From: Gaertneriomyces semiglobifer
Lineage: Eukaryota > Chytridiomycota > Chytridiomycetes > Spizellomycetales > Spizellomycetaceae
NCBI GenBank assembly: GCA_025558075.1
Contig: JAHLKF010000011.1
Span: 186,001-250,000 of the forward strand
Direction: 5' to 3'
Length of the DNA stretch: 64,000 bases
Shown: one piece after another, positions 32,470 to 44,919 of the stretch
Numbering within the stretch: position 1 is the stretch's first letter
Layout of the letters: each line of letters begins with the position of its first letter
The notes under the pieces: model-generated
Seen by the model: the letters and a program-made list of their open reading frames with translations, nothing else
Told to the model about the DNA's origin: nothing
Database searches by the model: none
Program-made: the position numbers and the translations under genes

Positions 32470-32636
32470 GGTGTTAACCGACGCAGGTCGGCGAACGAAC
32501 GAGTTCAAGATCTCTAGCAACAAACGCGCTGGCATCATTCTTTTTGACGCAACTTCCAAACGGACCCATGCCGAACTCGTACTGGCGACATCACCTGTAG
32601 TACTCAAGCCTGATATTCGAAGGGGACTCGAGGTAT

Positions 32637-33774
32637 ATGTCAGGCTTCTATGCTTGCTACTTGCTCGCATCCGCCAATCCGCGATTCAAGTCGCACGCTT
32701 ATGTCGGGTCAACACCAGATCCTCATCGCAGGATCCGCCAGCACAATGGGGAAATCGCAGGGGGTGCAATGAAAACTAGCAAAAAGCGTCCATGTGGGTG
32801 TACCTGTACGTTTCTGGAACAGTGAGAAGCGACAAACTGATCACGCATCGATGCGCTCAGGGGATATGGTCTTGGTAGTGCACGGATTCCCCAACAAGTA
32901 CGCCGCTCTGCAGTTTGAATGGGCTTGGCAGAAACCCCACGAGTCTCGACACTTTACTCAGGTATACCCAGGCGTGTATAAAGGAAGCCGGAAGGAGTTA
33001 CAGCTGGATGGGAAGCTGAAAGTGTTGAGCGACATGCTCGGTTTGGACCAGTGGGTGAGGGTACATGCTCTGAATCAGTCTTCCACTTCTGACAGTCAGT
33101 TACGGGCTCTGACCTTAGCGTTGTCTTCCCTGTAGTGGCCGCTACACTTGCACTTCACTACGCAATCTGCTTTCTCAACGTTCGCCACGCTTCCTATGGC
33201 ACCTCCCAAGCACGTATCAATTACGTGTCAGCCACTATCCGAGCTGCCAATGAAGACACCCCAGCCGATCGAGGTACCTACAATGCAGTCAACATCTGAC
33301 TGTATTGTATGCATGGACGCCGTCTCTTTGAGCAAACCTGCTACTTTCTTAAGTTGCACTACGTCCTCTTGCCGAATGCTCGCTCATTTACTCTGCCTCT
33401 CTGATTGGTTCTTGAATGAGGAGAAGAAGCACGCGAAAAGCGTGGATCAGTTATTGCCAGTTTCGGGAACTTGCCCTCTGTGCAGGGAAGAGCTGCTGTG
33501 GGGTGACTTGATCCGAGGCATGAAGAACCGATGCGCCAAATTTGGCAATTACAGAGAAACTCTGGTCCTTAGTGATAGCGACAGCGAAGCGAATGACGAC
33601 GAAGATGATGGTGATGGCTGCCTTGCCAGGCAGACAGGTGGAGGCTCAAGAGGACGAGGCACTCGAGCCGTGACCAGGGAACACGTCAGGGCGCGTACGC
33701 TGGCTGCCATTTCGCAGGTCCCGCGAAAAGGCAAATCTGCGAGACAGGAATTTGTGGACCATATTGCAGAATGA
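32637..33774 (+). CDS. SLX1: SLX1, GIY-YIG structure-specific endonuclease subunit
   Basis: Catalytic subunit of the SLX1-SLX4 nuclease that cuts branched DNA such as Holliday junctions and stalled forks. Exons 32637-32793, 32861-33054 and 33136-33774 give 329 residues. The GIY-YIG domain is at the N-terminus ([20 protein letters not shown], then [14 protein letters not shown] with its Arg). The first splice creates [15 protein letters not shown] and the second [10 protein letters not shown], both as in relatives. The C-terminal zinc finger has [22 protein letters not shown] and [17 protein letters not shown]. An acidic and Gly/Arg-rich tail follows. It needs an SLX4 partner, which is not in this window. 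Confidence 0.95.
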
Positions 33775-34106
33775 TGAAGTCGGATAGGCTTTCATACTGA
33801 CGGGCGTGGCTCTTTGATTGAACGGAACCCTTGTACACATGCATGCATGGAAGGCAGAAACTACGAAGCTAGTATACTTGGAGGGAACATGCAACGCGAC
33901 TCGATCAAAATCAAAATGTGTCGTCGTTCGTGAGCTACCCGACAACACGCGGGTTGAGTACACAGAGGCGAACGAGCATTCAGCGTTCTTCGGTTCTCGG
34001 AGAGGTGCTCGCGCTTCGTTTCGCGACCAGGTGGATGTTTTTGATTGCGATGGATGTTATTCATAATAATACAGTTAATGCGAAAGTCACAGAAGTATAA
34101 TACAGT
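33775..34106. other. Intergenic between convergent SLX1 and ferric reductase genes
   Basis: Both genes end here. No supported coding frame was found. Confidence 0.5.
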
Positions 34107-35905
34107 TCAGAACTCGAAAGCCTCAGCATGCATGTGCCAGAGCGATCGTGCATCAGATGACAATCGTACAGCTCGTCTGACGTTTCTCACCAAAGAGGCC
34201 GGGCCACAAACTAGAAATGATTATATAAGTGTCCATCTTCATCAACAGCGTCTCTCGGAAGTAAGACTTACCGCCAACGAATGCGTCGTCATCTGGGTAT
34301 TGGGCCTTGATTCCTTCGCAGATGCCCACAACGGACGGTCGAGCATAGAAAACTTCGTAACCATCGATGTTCTTCGCGGTCATCATCATCTCAGGTGAAC
34401 TTTTACTGGGCAACTCATCCTCCTTCTCGCGATGATGCACTGGCACAGACGCATCCGAGCGAGTTACAAATACCTTGATTCTGACACCCATGCGAGCAAG
34501 AGCTTTTAATTCATCGGTAATCCAATTCATGTGCAGTTCTTCGCGAACTGCCCATTTGAGATGGACGCTTTTGGTTGGATCAGCAATGAGCGCCGTCGCA
34601 ATAGAGAGTAGCGGCGTGATACCGATTCCGCCAGCTATAAGCACTACAAGAGCATACGGTTCCGGCGGTATATCCAGGGTACCATATGGGCCGTCAACCA
34701 TAATGGTCAGCTCTTCACCAGCTGCACATGCCATATTGAGCTTTCGAGTAAACTTCCCCACGGTGCGAAGAGCAAGAGTGTACTGTGGTTGACCATCCGG
34801 TGAACCTGCGGTCTCTTCATCGCAGCTACTTGGCATAACCGAGGCAATACTCGCTGGGTGCCATTCCATCGCGCCACCAGCCTTAGGAACATTGATCATG
34901 ACATACTGTCCAGCAGCATGTCTCCGGGTGAAAAGTGATCGATGATGAACAGTGAGCTTGGTCACCTCCGGAGTGGGAGCGCTGGTCGAGACCATTTTCG
35001 CTGGTCGAACGTATGGCCCCACGTTCCGAATAAAGCAATCAATCGCCCATAAAATGAGAGGTGGAAGGGTGAACTGAAGGGCAGACGGCGAGTGGAAGTT
35101 AATGAGAATGTAGGCGGCCAGAAATCTAATCAACGTAAACAAATCTTCTGGTGAGCAGAGAAGCCAAATACAAAGTAAGGGACAAATCCTTACCCAACAA
35201 GATGTATGGCCAAAAACAGTTCCCACATCCGGCGCCGGATGGGCGGCACAGAGGCGAGAAACATGAAAGCAAGAATGGATGCGATGGCCGGTCCATATCT
35301 CAACCGCGGCCGCTTTTCAAACTGAAATTCAACGGCATCATCCCGAATCCAACCGTTCAAGAACAACCCCCCATGAACCCAACCGAAGACAACGGCAGCC
35401 AATCCGAATATACGGTGTAAGTCGATGGTTCTTTCAAACGGTAAGCTGAGCCAGATTGCAGGCGAGTTTCTCAGAGCAAAGAGAACGGCCACGGACATGT
35501 TGACGAGTGCCATGTATCCGTACCACATATAACCTGCATCGGACTCCAAAGAGATGTTCTGCCAAGCGAACAAGACGGTCAACGCCACGTACAAGACGAG
35601 AAAGACGATGATGCGCATTGGGTAGTAAGGGTAGAAGGGAAGATTGAAATACGTCAGCTTATGAAGCCAGACTGTCGGCGCCTTGTGCATGCCATCTGCT
35701 GAACCTGTGGAAGCAAGAATGGTTGATTTCTCAAGCAGGGAAGGAGGGACGCACGACGAAAAAACAAACCTCGTCGCAGCAAGTAACGGCCACAAAACTT
35801 GTGAAAGAGCCGCGGGAAGCTCTGGAGAAGGACCAGGCCCACCAAGCAGACCATGTACCATCTCGCCGCCGTCAGAAAAGCCTTCCCAAAGAGGTGTTCC
35901 ATCAT
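34107..35905 (-). CDS. Ferric reductase / NADPH oxidase family flavocytochrome
   Basis: Membrane oxidoreductase that passes electrons from NADPH through FAD and two haems across a membrane, to ferric ions or to oxygen. Four exons joined at about 35737, 35192/35133 and 34270/34207. The N-terminus has one membrane helix (WYMVCLVGLVLLQSF). The ferric-reductase core has haem histidines 14 residues apart in LHRIFGLAAVVFGWVHGG, and again in the segment HLVGFLAAYILINFH that the third splice completes. The FAD motif is WHPASIAS, an HPxxxxS variant of HPFTxxS. NADPH binding is GGIGITPLLSIA. The last splice restores CGPASLVRNVR, and the chain ends in Phe, as in this superfamily. Whether it reduces iron or makes superoxide cannot be told from sequence. 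Divergent from a ZIP metal transporter. Confidence 0.9.
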
Positions 35906-36185
35906 CTAAAACCTGCGAGTCGCTGAAAGTGTGAAAAGCGAAGGAGGACGTCGAACGCGACGCTTTTGCGGCCTTTTTGCGATTCGCACGGAAGATCTCA
36001 AACGCGGCACAGTCACAAAGTAGATGGCACAGTCATGTTTCACGACCATTGGCGGCGTTATCTTTGAACAGCCAGTGACGCTTTCACAGTTGCATTTACC
36101 GGCGACGACAAGCAGCGAAGCAATTGTAGGGACGCACCTGTAGCACCTGTAGCAGCAGCAGCAGGAGCAGGAACAGCAGGGCGGC
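35906..36185. promoter_or_regulatory. Shared divergent promoter of ferric reductase and ZIP genes
   Basis: 280 bp between the two start codons. It holds a direct repeat GGCACAGTCA at 36006-36015 and 36026-36035 (20-bp period), an inverted CCAAT (ATTGG) near 36050, and two copies of GCACCTGTA near 36135-36153, followed by a CAG-rich run. Shared regulation is inference from the arrangement. Confidence 0.5.
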
Positions 36186-37373
36186 ATGTCTGACTCTGTG
36201 GGGAACGTGGGCTTGGCGTTTGGGATATGTATTGGGGCCGGACTCGCGACCGCCGTGGGCTCGTGCCTTCCTTTTGTCGTCAACAAAGCGAATCCCGTCT
36301 ACCTGAGTGTCAGTTTGGCGGTGAGCGCCGGTGTGATGATCTATGTGAGTTTTATGGAGATTTTCACGAAAAGTCTAGACGCCTTTTCTGAGGTACGTTG
36401 TGTTCAGTTGTGTTTAACCGGTTACTCTTAACGGTAGCTCACGCACTCTGCGTAGGCGCTAGCGGACAGACCTCGGTTAGCATACCCCATGGCGACCGTT
36501 TGTTTATTTGGTGGCATGGGATTGTGCGCCATTCTTGACTTGATAGTCCATCGTCTCAATCCTAAGCACAATTGTTCCACATTACCGTCCCAAATGCTTT
36601 CCTCAGATATTAACGGAGCGGCCCCTTCTCCCCCAACCTCCATACGAGAATCTCAATCGAATGACTGCTTGGCTGGCGAAACGGGGACCACTTCCAGTAC
36701 GCCACAGCCTTTGAAGAGCTCAGATAGCGCTATCTTTGAGATCGTACCGTCAGCGGGGCCGCGCGATCATGAGATTCGTAATCGCAAGTGTCCTGCAAAC
36801 TTATGTCTCTCTTCAAGTTCATGCTACCACATCCACCACACTAAGGCAGACAAGTATCCCTCGCTCACGTTGGATCCGCATGGTCAGTCTTCGCATGCTC
36901 TACACAAGATGGGCCTCCTCTCTGCAATCGCTATTGCTGTCCACAACCTGCCGGAAGGCTTGGCTACTTTCATGGCATCTCTATCATCTCCGTCACTTGG
37001 GGCTTCCCTTGCTGTTGCCATTGCCATACACAACATCCCGGAAGGCATCGTAGTAGCGCTCCCTATCTACTATTCAACAGGGTCAAAGTGGAAAGCGTTC
37101 ATGTGGGGAACACTATCCGGTGTTTCTGAACCGATGGGGGCGGCAGTAGGATATGGGATCTTGAAGGCTACCGGAAATGGGCAGAACGGTGGATTTTCGC
37201 CGCTGGCTTATGGCATAATGTTTGGGTTGGTCGGTGGAATCATGATCTTCATCAGTCTGACAGAGTTGTTACCGACAGCACATAGATACTGCCAGGATGA
37301 TCAAAAGATCAAGATGGGAATGGTTGGCGGTATGGCTATCATGGCGTTGAGTCTTGTCCTCTTCAAGCTATGA
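36186..37373 (+). CDS. ZIP family metal transporter
   Basis: Exons 36186-36392 and 36456-37373 give 374 residues. Eight membrane helices are expected: the first three are in the N-terminal 120 residues, then comes a long hydrophilic loop with clustered histidines (YHIHHTKADKYP, SHALHK). Helices 4 and 5 carry the metal-site motifs VHNLPEGLATF and IHNIPEGIVVALP, as in the ZupT/ZRT3/SLC39A8-type subgroup. The last helices end in VLFKL. ZIP proteins move zinc, iron or manganese into the cytosol from outside or from vacuoles; this subgroup is often vacuolar. The loop histidines could bind metal. Its divergent partner is a ferric-reductase-like gene. Confidence 0.93.
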
Positions 37374-37687
37374 GGTCTTTGGAGGTCTATATTACATAGA
37401 GTTGGGACGATGACGTTTGAGGGCGAGTTGGGTAGATGGATCTATGCTAGGTCAACATGCTTTTTGGGTGCTACCACCTAGCGGCAAATTTCGCCACTGA
37501 CTTGTGTGAATCGGCACTCACAATTCGGAAGCTCAAAAGGCGTTTGTATTTTTTACACACAGGGGAATCCACTGGCTGATGGATGATTTAACAATTATTA
37601 ATATTTAATACGTTGCACGATACATCATGAGAAAGAACGTCAGGATAGATGAAATGGTATATATAATGGGCGAATGCTGGGGTACTC
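37374..37687. other. Intergenic between convergent ZIP and calcineurin B genes
   Basis: AT-rich, with no supported coding frame; contains both 3' flanks. Confidence 0.5.
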
Positions 37688-38342
37688 CTAAATGCGATCG
37701 CTTTCGAGTGTCATTTTTTGAGCGACATCTGTGTTTTCAACCATTTTCTGGAACTCAGCAAAAGATATTTTGCCGTCGCCGTCCAGATCAGCCTCCATGA
37801 CCGTTTTATCTACTATTTGCTGCAGCTGAGTTTCTCGTAGGTTATTGCCAACCATCATCTTCAGCACCAGAAAGAGCTCTCCGTTGGAGATATATCCGTC
37901 ACGGTCCATATCGTACACTTTGAAGGCGACTGAGGCAAAGGACACCATGGGTATATCAGCAAACTGCATTCTAGAACGAAATAACCATAAATCTCACATT
38001 TCAGTTTGTCGTCCCGGTTGCCTTTCGCCGAAAAGGCGCTCAGTCCGGATATGAACTCCTTGAAATTGACGTCGCCTGAGCCGTCTACGTCGAAGACGGC
38101 CAGTAGTCGTTGCGCAAGAGGGTTGCTGGCTACTTGCGGCAGTGCGAGGAATTCTTCTTTAGTCAATGATCCTGAGCGGTCCTTATCCAGTTTTGCAAAT
38201 CGCTTGTACAATCGTTGAATTTCTTCTGCCGAAACTGTGAATCCATATCAACAGGTGCCCAACCTCATGAAGTTCCCTCAACAATGGGCTTACAGTTGGT
38301 GGCTGCTACCATGTCATCCAGATTGGAAGGTGCGTTACCCAT
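37688..38342 (-). CDS. CNB1: Calcineurin regulatory subunit B
   Basis: Calcium-binding regulatory subunit of the phosphatase calcineurin. Exons 38294-38342, 37998-38234 and 37688-37929 join in phase to 175 residues. The start MGNAPSN has the glycine for N-myristoylation. Four EF-hands follow: [42 protein letters not shown] and [14 protein letters not shown], all with complete calcium ligands. [19 protein letters not shown] is the conserved linker before the last EF-hand. The second splice gives [12 protein letters not shown] as in relatives. The catalytic subunit is not in this window. Confidence 0.96.
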
Positions 38343-39758
38343 TTTGCGGTAATAACTTGTTTGAAGTGGGGATGCTGGCGGAAATAACCGGCCGTCACCG
38401 TCAATCGTTTGCGGTGGTGGACGTTGTGACTGTGCGGCTTCCTGCACTGAATTGTATCTAATAGAAATCAAGTGCTTGATGCATTCACTCTTGATGTCGG
38501 CATTTCCGCCTTCGAAAGTTCAAATGATTGAACCGCGTGTGACAACGTCAAACTGCTGGCTGCTAGACTGTTCATTGTATAATATGTAGATATGCGTAAA
38601 AGGGAGAAGAAATCTAGCATCCGTGCAAGAGAGCGCCGCATGTTAATTCCTGTAGGACGTCCTACGGTGAATGTGTTCGAAAAGAATCCCATCAGGGACC
38701 TATAGACTACGATCTAGTGAAGAAGTACTGATGAAGACGTTCACAAAGTCGACCTAGGAAGCAACTAATGCTACACCGAAGAACCAGCCACCTCAGCGAT
38801 GTCACCTAGGATATCTCGCGAAAGCGGACCAGGAAAAAAGCCACCGGCAGTGTTCGTTAATGGTACTCTGCACCGACCAAACAGAAGGTGCAGACTCAAC
38901 GATACGTGACCGGCGCCGATTGCAAGACGGACGCCTCTAGCTAAGGGAGCTTCATCTGTTTTTTGGTCCTCACGCTGCTTCCTCGTCCAGCTTTTGTGAC
39001 ATATCCTCCGTACTTCCGTGAGTTAATGCCTGAGTAAGAATGCGCAAAATAGTAAATTGAGCAGCAAATTGGTAATAACATATCGTTGATCTTGAATATT
39101 TGGCCATTGTGATAGAGGCACACGAGATTGAGCTACACAACACCTCCACCGGCCGACCAGTGATGCCTCAGTCATAATCATCATGTTGCACATCACCGGA
39201 ATTGCACACGATGTAACTGGTTTCGGAGAACGATCGATCTCAACAAAACACATGCGACAGCTTCACCCAACGAAAAGACGTTCATGGTAGCATAGTCGCG
39301 GAATGTCAACACCGGTTGGCTTGCAAGCTTGCAGACTGGCACGCGCCGTGGATGTTCTTCTATAAGTCATCTCAATTGAACAGGCTGTTCTTCCTCAGAT
39401 TTCGTTCTCACCCAGTGGCTCCCAGTGGAAGTGTACCTCTTAAGGCTAATAGCTGCTCTCCCGTCCCATAGCTCAATGGTAGTTGTCGTTGATCTTGGTC
39501 CAAACATGGCCGGTCGCTCCGAGGTGTGCCCCGTCGTGTTGCGGTCACATGACCGGGGGGTCGCCAGCGGCTTTCCCCCACCGAATTTCGAACACTTTCC
39601 GGTCGCCTAGATCCCCGCCGAATACCTTCGACAGGGCGAGAAGTCCAGGGTCACCACTTTATCAACAGCCTCACTGCGGATGCTTGCGGGAGGTTGCCTG
39701 TACTAGGCTGTTCTCTCATTTGTTACGACAGACGCGAAACCCCACCACAAACAGGCCG
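38343..39758. other. 1.4 kb without a recognisable gene
   Basis: Scattered short open frames only. There is one tRNA A-box-like sequence (TAGCTCAATGG at about 39470) without a matching B box or stem. Promoters of calcineurin B and TTC7 must lie at the ends. Confidence 0.45.
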
Positions 39759-42700
39759 ATGAAGACCGCGCGCATAACAAACCTCGAGAATGACATTGAT
39801 GCGTACCGACTGAAGGGGCAATGGGTTCTCACACGACATCTCGCTGAAAAGTATAAAAGGAAATTTTTTCCGAATGGCACAGGTGCGGCGATCGCTATGC
39901 TTCCGTATATTTCAGACGTCTTCGCTTTACTGATTATTTTGCAGCTCGCGAATTCCTAGTAACTGGTGAAGCGATATGGAACATATTGCTAGATGCACAT
40001 CGTGATGAAATCCCATACGACTCCGGCCCGGTAGTGCCATCAATTGTGTCAGCTCTAGGGACCAGGGAAATTCAGCAAGCGCAAGCTGCAGCTTTAGAGC
40101 TGAACAAGGCGGTGGAAAAGGGACTAGCAGAGGGCGGCGATCAATCTCAGCAACTGATTCAAGTACGTTACCTGTTCATTTTCTGTTGGGGTTGAGTTGC
40201 TGACTGACATTTTCTTGCGGCTGTCAGCAAGCTCGCGTCTATCTTGCACAAATTGATTTGTGGAGTGGACAGTCTGAAGCGGCGCTGAAACGACTAGAAT
40301 CTGTTGACTTTAGCATTTTGAATAACCCGGCCACTTCCCATGGTATCTGGTGGATTCTCTCACACTTGATCGGCCTTACCGTTCGTGCACTAGCCTATCA
40401 TAAGGCTGGGGCAGACGCCGCCGCCTACGAGTGCCTAGAACATGCCGTCAACCACTTTGCGAAACACTCGAAAATGACGCCGCCAACCATCGTGAAGGTC
40501 AAGTCGACAGCGCAACCAGACGAAGATCAATGGATTCGTTGGTTCCAAATAGCACATTACAGCCATATCGTTATTGGCTCAAAACTGGGACATCTATCGG
40601 AAGTGCGATCCTCGGCAAGACGATATCTAGAGCGCCTTGCAGATGCTTCACCGCCGTCGTACCAGTCAAAGGCCAAAGTTGCCGTTGTTGGGATATACTT
40701 TCGCTCCCTCCTCGGACTAGGACCTCTCCAGCCGCCACCACAACCGCTTAGCGGTATTCCCACCAGTATTGCCGCGACGCCGAACCTTCTGGGCTCTGAG
40801 GTTCGGTGCGAACTACAAAAGTACCTTCCACTATACGAAACCCTGGCCACCAATCTACTTTCATTTCCGAGGGGTGAAGACGTCAGTCCATTAGAGGCCA
40901 CCAGATATGATCATGTACATGAATGTTATGACTGGTGGACACTGTTGGAAACCTCCGCTCCAGCCGAGGAGACAATGGGAGAAGCTGTTGACCGCCATTA
41001 CCGCTTAATTGAGACGTTGTATAGAGGGACCCGTCATACTTTCCATTCGATGCGACTTCTACGATATCTCTCGCACGCGTTTAATTCGCTAATCAGCATT
41101 TTTGGCGATAATATGCCTGTGGAGGAAAAAGCTGAAGCTGAAGCCACGGTAGATTCGTATGTTTTCTTTTGGGAGAAACATTTGCGGGTCAAGATCGACT
41201 TGGAACGCAAAGCGCGGATTGAAGTAGGCCTTGAAAGGCGTTCTCAAGCCTCAATGTTTCAGCTAGGGGATAGCTCTTTACTTCCTGCCGCGAAAATAAA
41301 CGGTACGTCGTCCAATGGCGATGTTAATGCAGCCGAACAATGTCAAGTGCCGCATACAAACGGTGCTGTGGATGGGCCTCATGCTGAATTGGATGGGAGT
41401 GAGCAGAACGCAGGGGTTACTGAGTCCAAAGAAGATCTTGATGAGGAAATTGGGGTCATTTCAGTGGGCGAGGTGGATGGTGAACATGTTGCTGATGCGG
41501 TTGGTGTACTTATTGTTGGCACCAGCATGTGCCTAGCGAATAATGAGGGCGATGACGAAAAGGTACGAAGCAAACACGGTATGGAACAACGCAGACACAA
41601 TTTGCCTAATGTATCGAGCATAGGTGCGAAAAGCGTCGCGGTTTGCTGCCCAGGCTGTCAAGCTTTTGGATGATCATGGCAGCACATGCGGAAGTAAGCT
41701 ACCGGGACTTCAATTCACTGCGTACAAATGGCTTGGAGTGGCATACGGTGAACTTGCTTTGGAAGTCCGCGACAGTCAATTGAGGCGGACTTATCAGAAG
41801 GAGGCGTTGGTCGCGCTTTTACGTGCGAAGGCTCTCAAACCCGAGTGTTGGGATGTTTTATACCAGCGCGCATTGCAACTCGCCGAAATTGGTGAGGTAA
41901 GTGTAGGAGAGTTCCAAGCGACGACGCCACGTGGCTGATATAAGCGTACCAGATTGGTCGTGCAATACTACGGGTCAAAGACTCGCTTCAGCGGCATAAA
42001 TCACATGCTCCCTCCTGGAATCTGCTGGCGCTGCTTCTCAGTGCTAAGAAAGATTTCACCCAAGCAATTCAAGTATGTGATATGGGCGCAAAAGAATGTC
42101 TTTCCCGACTGGAACGGTCAGCGGTAGTCCATCAAGAGGACTCCGCTTCCGGGCGGGTGAGCTTAGGGACTAGCACAAGGTGGTCCTATGATCATATTGA
42201 CACCATCGCCAGAGAAGAGCTCATAAAGTATGTACATACTCGCTGTTTCGATGGAAGTACTTGCCTGGACTTACAAGTCATGGCTCTAGCCTCAAATTAA
42301 CCCGTGTAGCCCTGGAAGCTTCCAAGTATGGGCCAAAAGTGGCCTTAGCTAGTGTGAAAAAACTCTTACGCCTTGCCAGACGATTTTTCGGAGAACTTGA
42401 TGGTATGGATGAACGTCGAAACAGCATGGACTCAGTGAGGGCGCCTTCGCTCGGCGGTGATTCATTACGTGGGCGGCCAGTAGTCGCGGACCCGTCACAT
42501 GGGCGAAATAGCTTGGCGGTTGATCGCAATCGACATTCCCCCGTGCGGCCTGCCTCCGTCGCATCCTCTCGGCCTTCCTCATCCATCAACGTTCCCACAT
42601 CCCCGGACTCTGTCGCTTTATATCGTTTCCGGATTTACGATTTGTTTGTATGCCTTTGGTTGACGGCGTCGTCCCTGTACCGAGCTATGGAGCATTTTGA

Positions 42701-43786
42701 CGAAGCTGACAAGGCCATCAAGGAGGCTGAGCGCATTGTGGAAACAATGGCACGGGTGGACATTCTGATCAAGGGAACACCTGGCCGATTGTACCAAAGT
42801 GTGTCGGTTGGCAAGTCACTGCAAGAGCGGTCACGTAAAGGCTTCCTCAAATTGGGAAAAACCAAGCGTATGACAGGGTTTCCGGAAGATGCAGCACAAG
42901 GGTTGGCGAAATGGGGACCGGTTGGACACGCCGTTCGCCGGGTTATTGCGGACGTCGCTTTTGAGGTATGTCCTTGGCTTCAGGCATATGGCGTACGTGT
43001 TTCTCATTTGAAATGGTACAGGCCGCGATGATTCGACAGGCCAAGTATGACAAATTAAATACGCCACCGCCACCACCTAAATTTGCAAAGTACATGGCTC
43101 CCGCTGCTCGTTTAGAGTCCGAGCGTGAGCTTCAAGCATGGAGCGACAACGCTGCCAGCGGTGATTTGCCCATATCGCCATCCCAACTATCATTAGCGAG
43201 TGCGCGCACCACTTCGGCAGCAAGTACAAGAACGGGTCGAGATGGACATTTACCGCTTGTCACAGCCGAAGAACGGGTCAGCAGTGCAATATCGCCGCCC
43301 CCACCTGTGCAAATGCAAATCAACGGCGCACCGCTAGAGCCACTACTGGTTGACAGCACCGAGGACCTTCCTCGACCGAGCGCCAGCTCAGCTGATGAAA
43401 AGGAACCCTTAACACTTTACTCCTTAATTGATACCTTTCATCACGTCGGGCATATAGACGACGATCACCTCGGAACGCGAGTACACCTGGCCACGTTGTA
43501 TTACCAACGCGGTGACATAGCATTAGCAGAACACTTTCTGGAGCGTGCATGCAAGAGCTCGAAAGCGCGAGGAGGCGGCGGCGGCAAAAGCGGTCAAGCC
43601 AGCTGGTATGGTGGGGCGACAGGAAGGTGGGGATGGGATGGGTGGCGCTGGCTGAGTAGATGTTTAGTACAGATGGGGCGAAGCACTGTAGCCCGTGAGG
43701 CCATCGCATTTTCGGTGAAGCTCGAACGAGGAAGCGGTGCTCGAGGTCTTGAATGTTTGAAGCGGGTGGTTGGGAACGGATTTTGA
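39759..43786 (+). CDS. YPP1: TTC7/Ypp1, scaffold of the PI4-kinase complex
   Basis: TPR scaffold that, with Efr3, holds PI4-kinase alpha (Stt4) at the plasma membrane to make PI4P. The start MKTARITNLENDIDAYRLKG matches the family head. At least seven introns are visible (for example 39882-39942, 40164-40227, 41562-41621, 41896-41951, 42229-42290, 42966-43020). Conserved blocks include GEAIWNILLDAHRDEIPYDS, GIWWILSHLIGLTVRALAYH, ECYDWWTLLETSAPAEETMG and RHTFHSMRLLRYLSHAFNSL. TPR pairs follow near 41700-42100 (FTAYKWLGVAYGELALEV, SWNLLALLLSAKKDFTQAIQ). The C-terminal TPRs reach FDG-less stop at 43786 (RVHLATLYYQRGDIALAEHF). Two low-complexity inserts are present (about 41270-41550 and 43090-43400). 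Total near 1,130 residues. Confidence 0.92.
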
Positions 43787-44919
43787 TGGAAAATATTTTC
43801 TCAGTACTGCGACATCGTATAGAAATATTTTGGAGATCTATGTGATTTATAATAATTTTCTGTAGCGGCAAGTGAATACTGCACCGCCAGTTGGCGTCGG
43901 GTAGTTGCCCACCGGGGAGATCTCCGGCACGGGTTATCAGCACAATGGTACAGCGGTGGAATGGAGCAGCACGCCAGAGGTGCGCGGAAACTGACTTAGA
44001 ACGGCAATCACTGAGCGCGTGGTGTTTCAGCGCCGATAGTTATATAGGACAGCGCGCCATTAGAGCTGTGGAGATATTATATGGCTTCTTGTGCTCTTGC
44101 CAGATTCCCTGCTGGTTCCACCTGACTTTCCCAATGTGCCCTCAACTGCCATGCAGTGGCCCGATGGTGCTTTCCCGGTGATGCTGGCGAGTTCGCTTAC
44201 GTTCAATAACCGGCGCCTCGCTTATCATATCGGCAAAACAGGATTCTCTCCGAACTCTCCCATCGTGTCAACAACGAGGCCTACCATCTCCAGTATACTC
44301 GAGGAAGATGTACGAAGCACCCGTGCGGAGATCGCATTGATTTCACTATACATCCCGTAATTAGCTTCTACCACCAGAGCTAAAGAGAAGCTAGCACCTA
44401 CATGACGAGAGAAGTGCCGTTGACAGTAAGCGTTTTTTGACATTCGGATGGTTTCAGTTCTCTCTCGACGGATAACACTTGTCTGGCGATGTTGGCGTGG
44501 TGGGAGGTCGGAAAAGGGATGGAAAGCGATCTATAACGACAAGCGTAGTTAGGCATACACTCGGAGCCACTATGCAGGCCTATCCACATCAGCTTACGCT
44601 GTATGTTGCAGCTCATCCATTTTCTGTCGCTTCAATGCTGGCTGTTCTGAGGACATGTGCGGTGGAGTTGCTTAAACCAATAGTGTCATGGGCTGGTAAC
44701 CCTATACATCAACTCGAAGCGCAAAAGGAAGCGTCCCGGTTCTTGCTCCTTTCCCTTGCCGTTGTTCGTTCTCTCCGTCGTTCGTTGCCGTCGTCGTTGG
44801 TAATCTTTTTGCCAGTTCCTCGCGCGTTGAGCTGTTTTTTAGGGTTCAATTATTCAATTATTTTGGACTAACAAGAACCAAAAACTTGAAAAACTACTCA
44901 TACAACTACAAAACAATCC
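43787..44919. other. 1.1 kb with no proven gene
   Basis: A plus-strand open stretch at 44076-44360 contains LLVPPDFPNVPSTAMQWPDG and SSLTFNNRRLAYHIGKTGF and looks protein-like, but it has no upstream ATG and no recognised family. A second open frame of 130 codons at 44479-44871 is low complexity. The right end is the promoter of RRP41. Confidence 0.3.

Noticed and set aside
36120..36180. CAG-rich run as a microsatellite or CRISPR-like array
   Set aside because: Too short and irregular; simple low complexity in a promoter.
39455..39530. tRNA-like start with A-box TAGCTCAATGG
   Set aside because: No B-box in range, no acceptor or T-stem pairing; not a tRNA.
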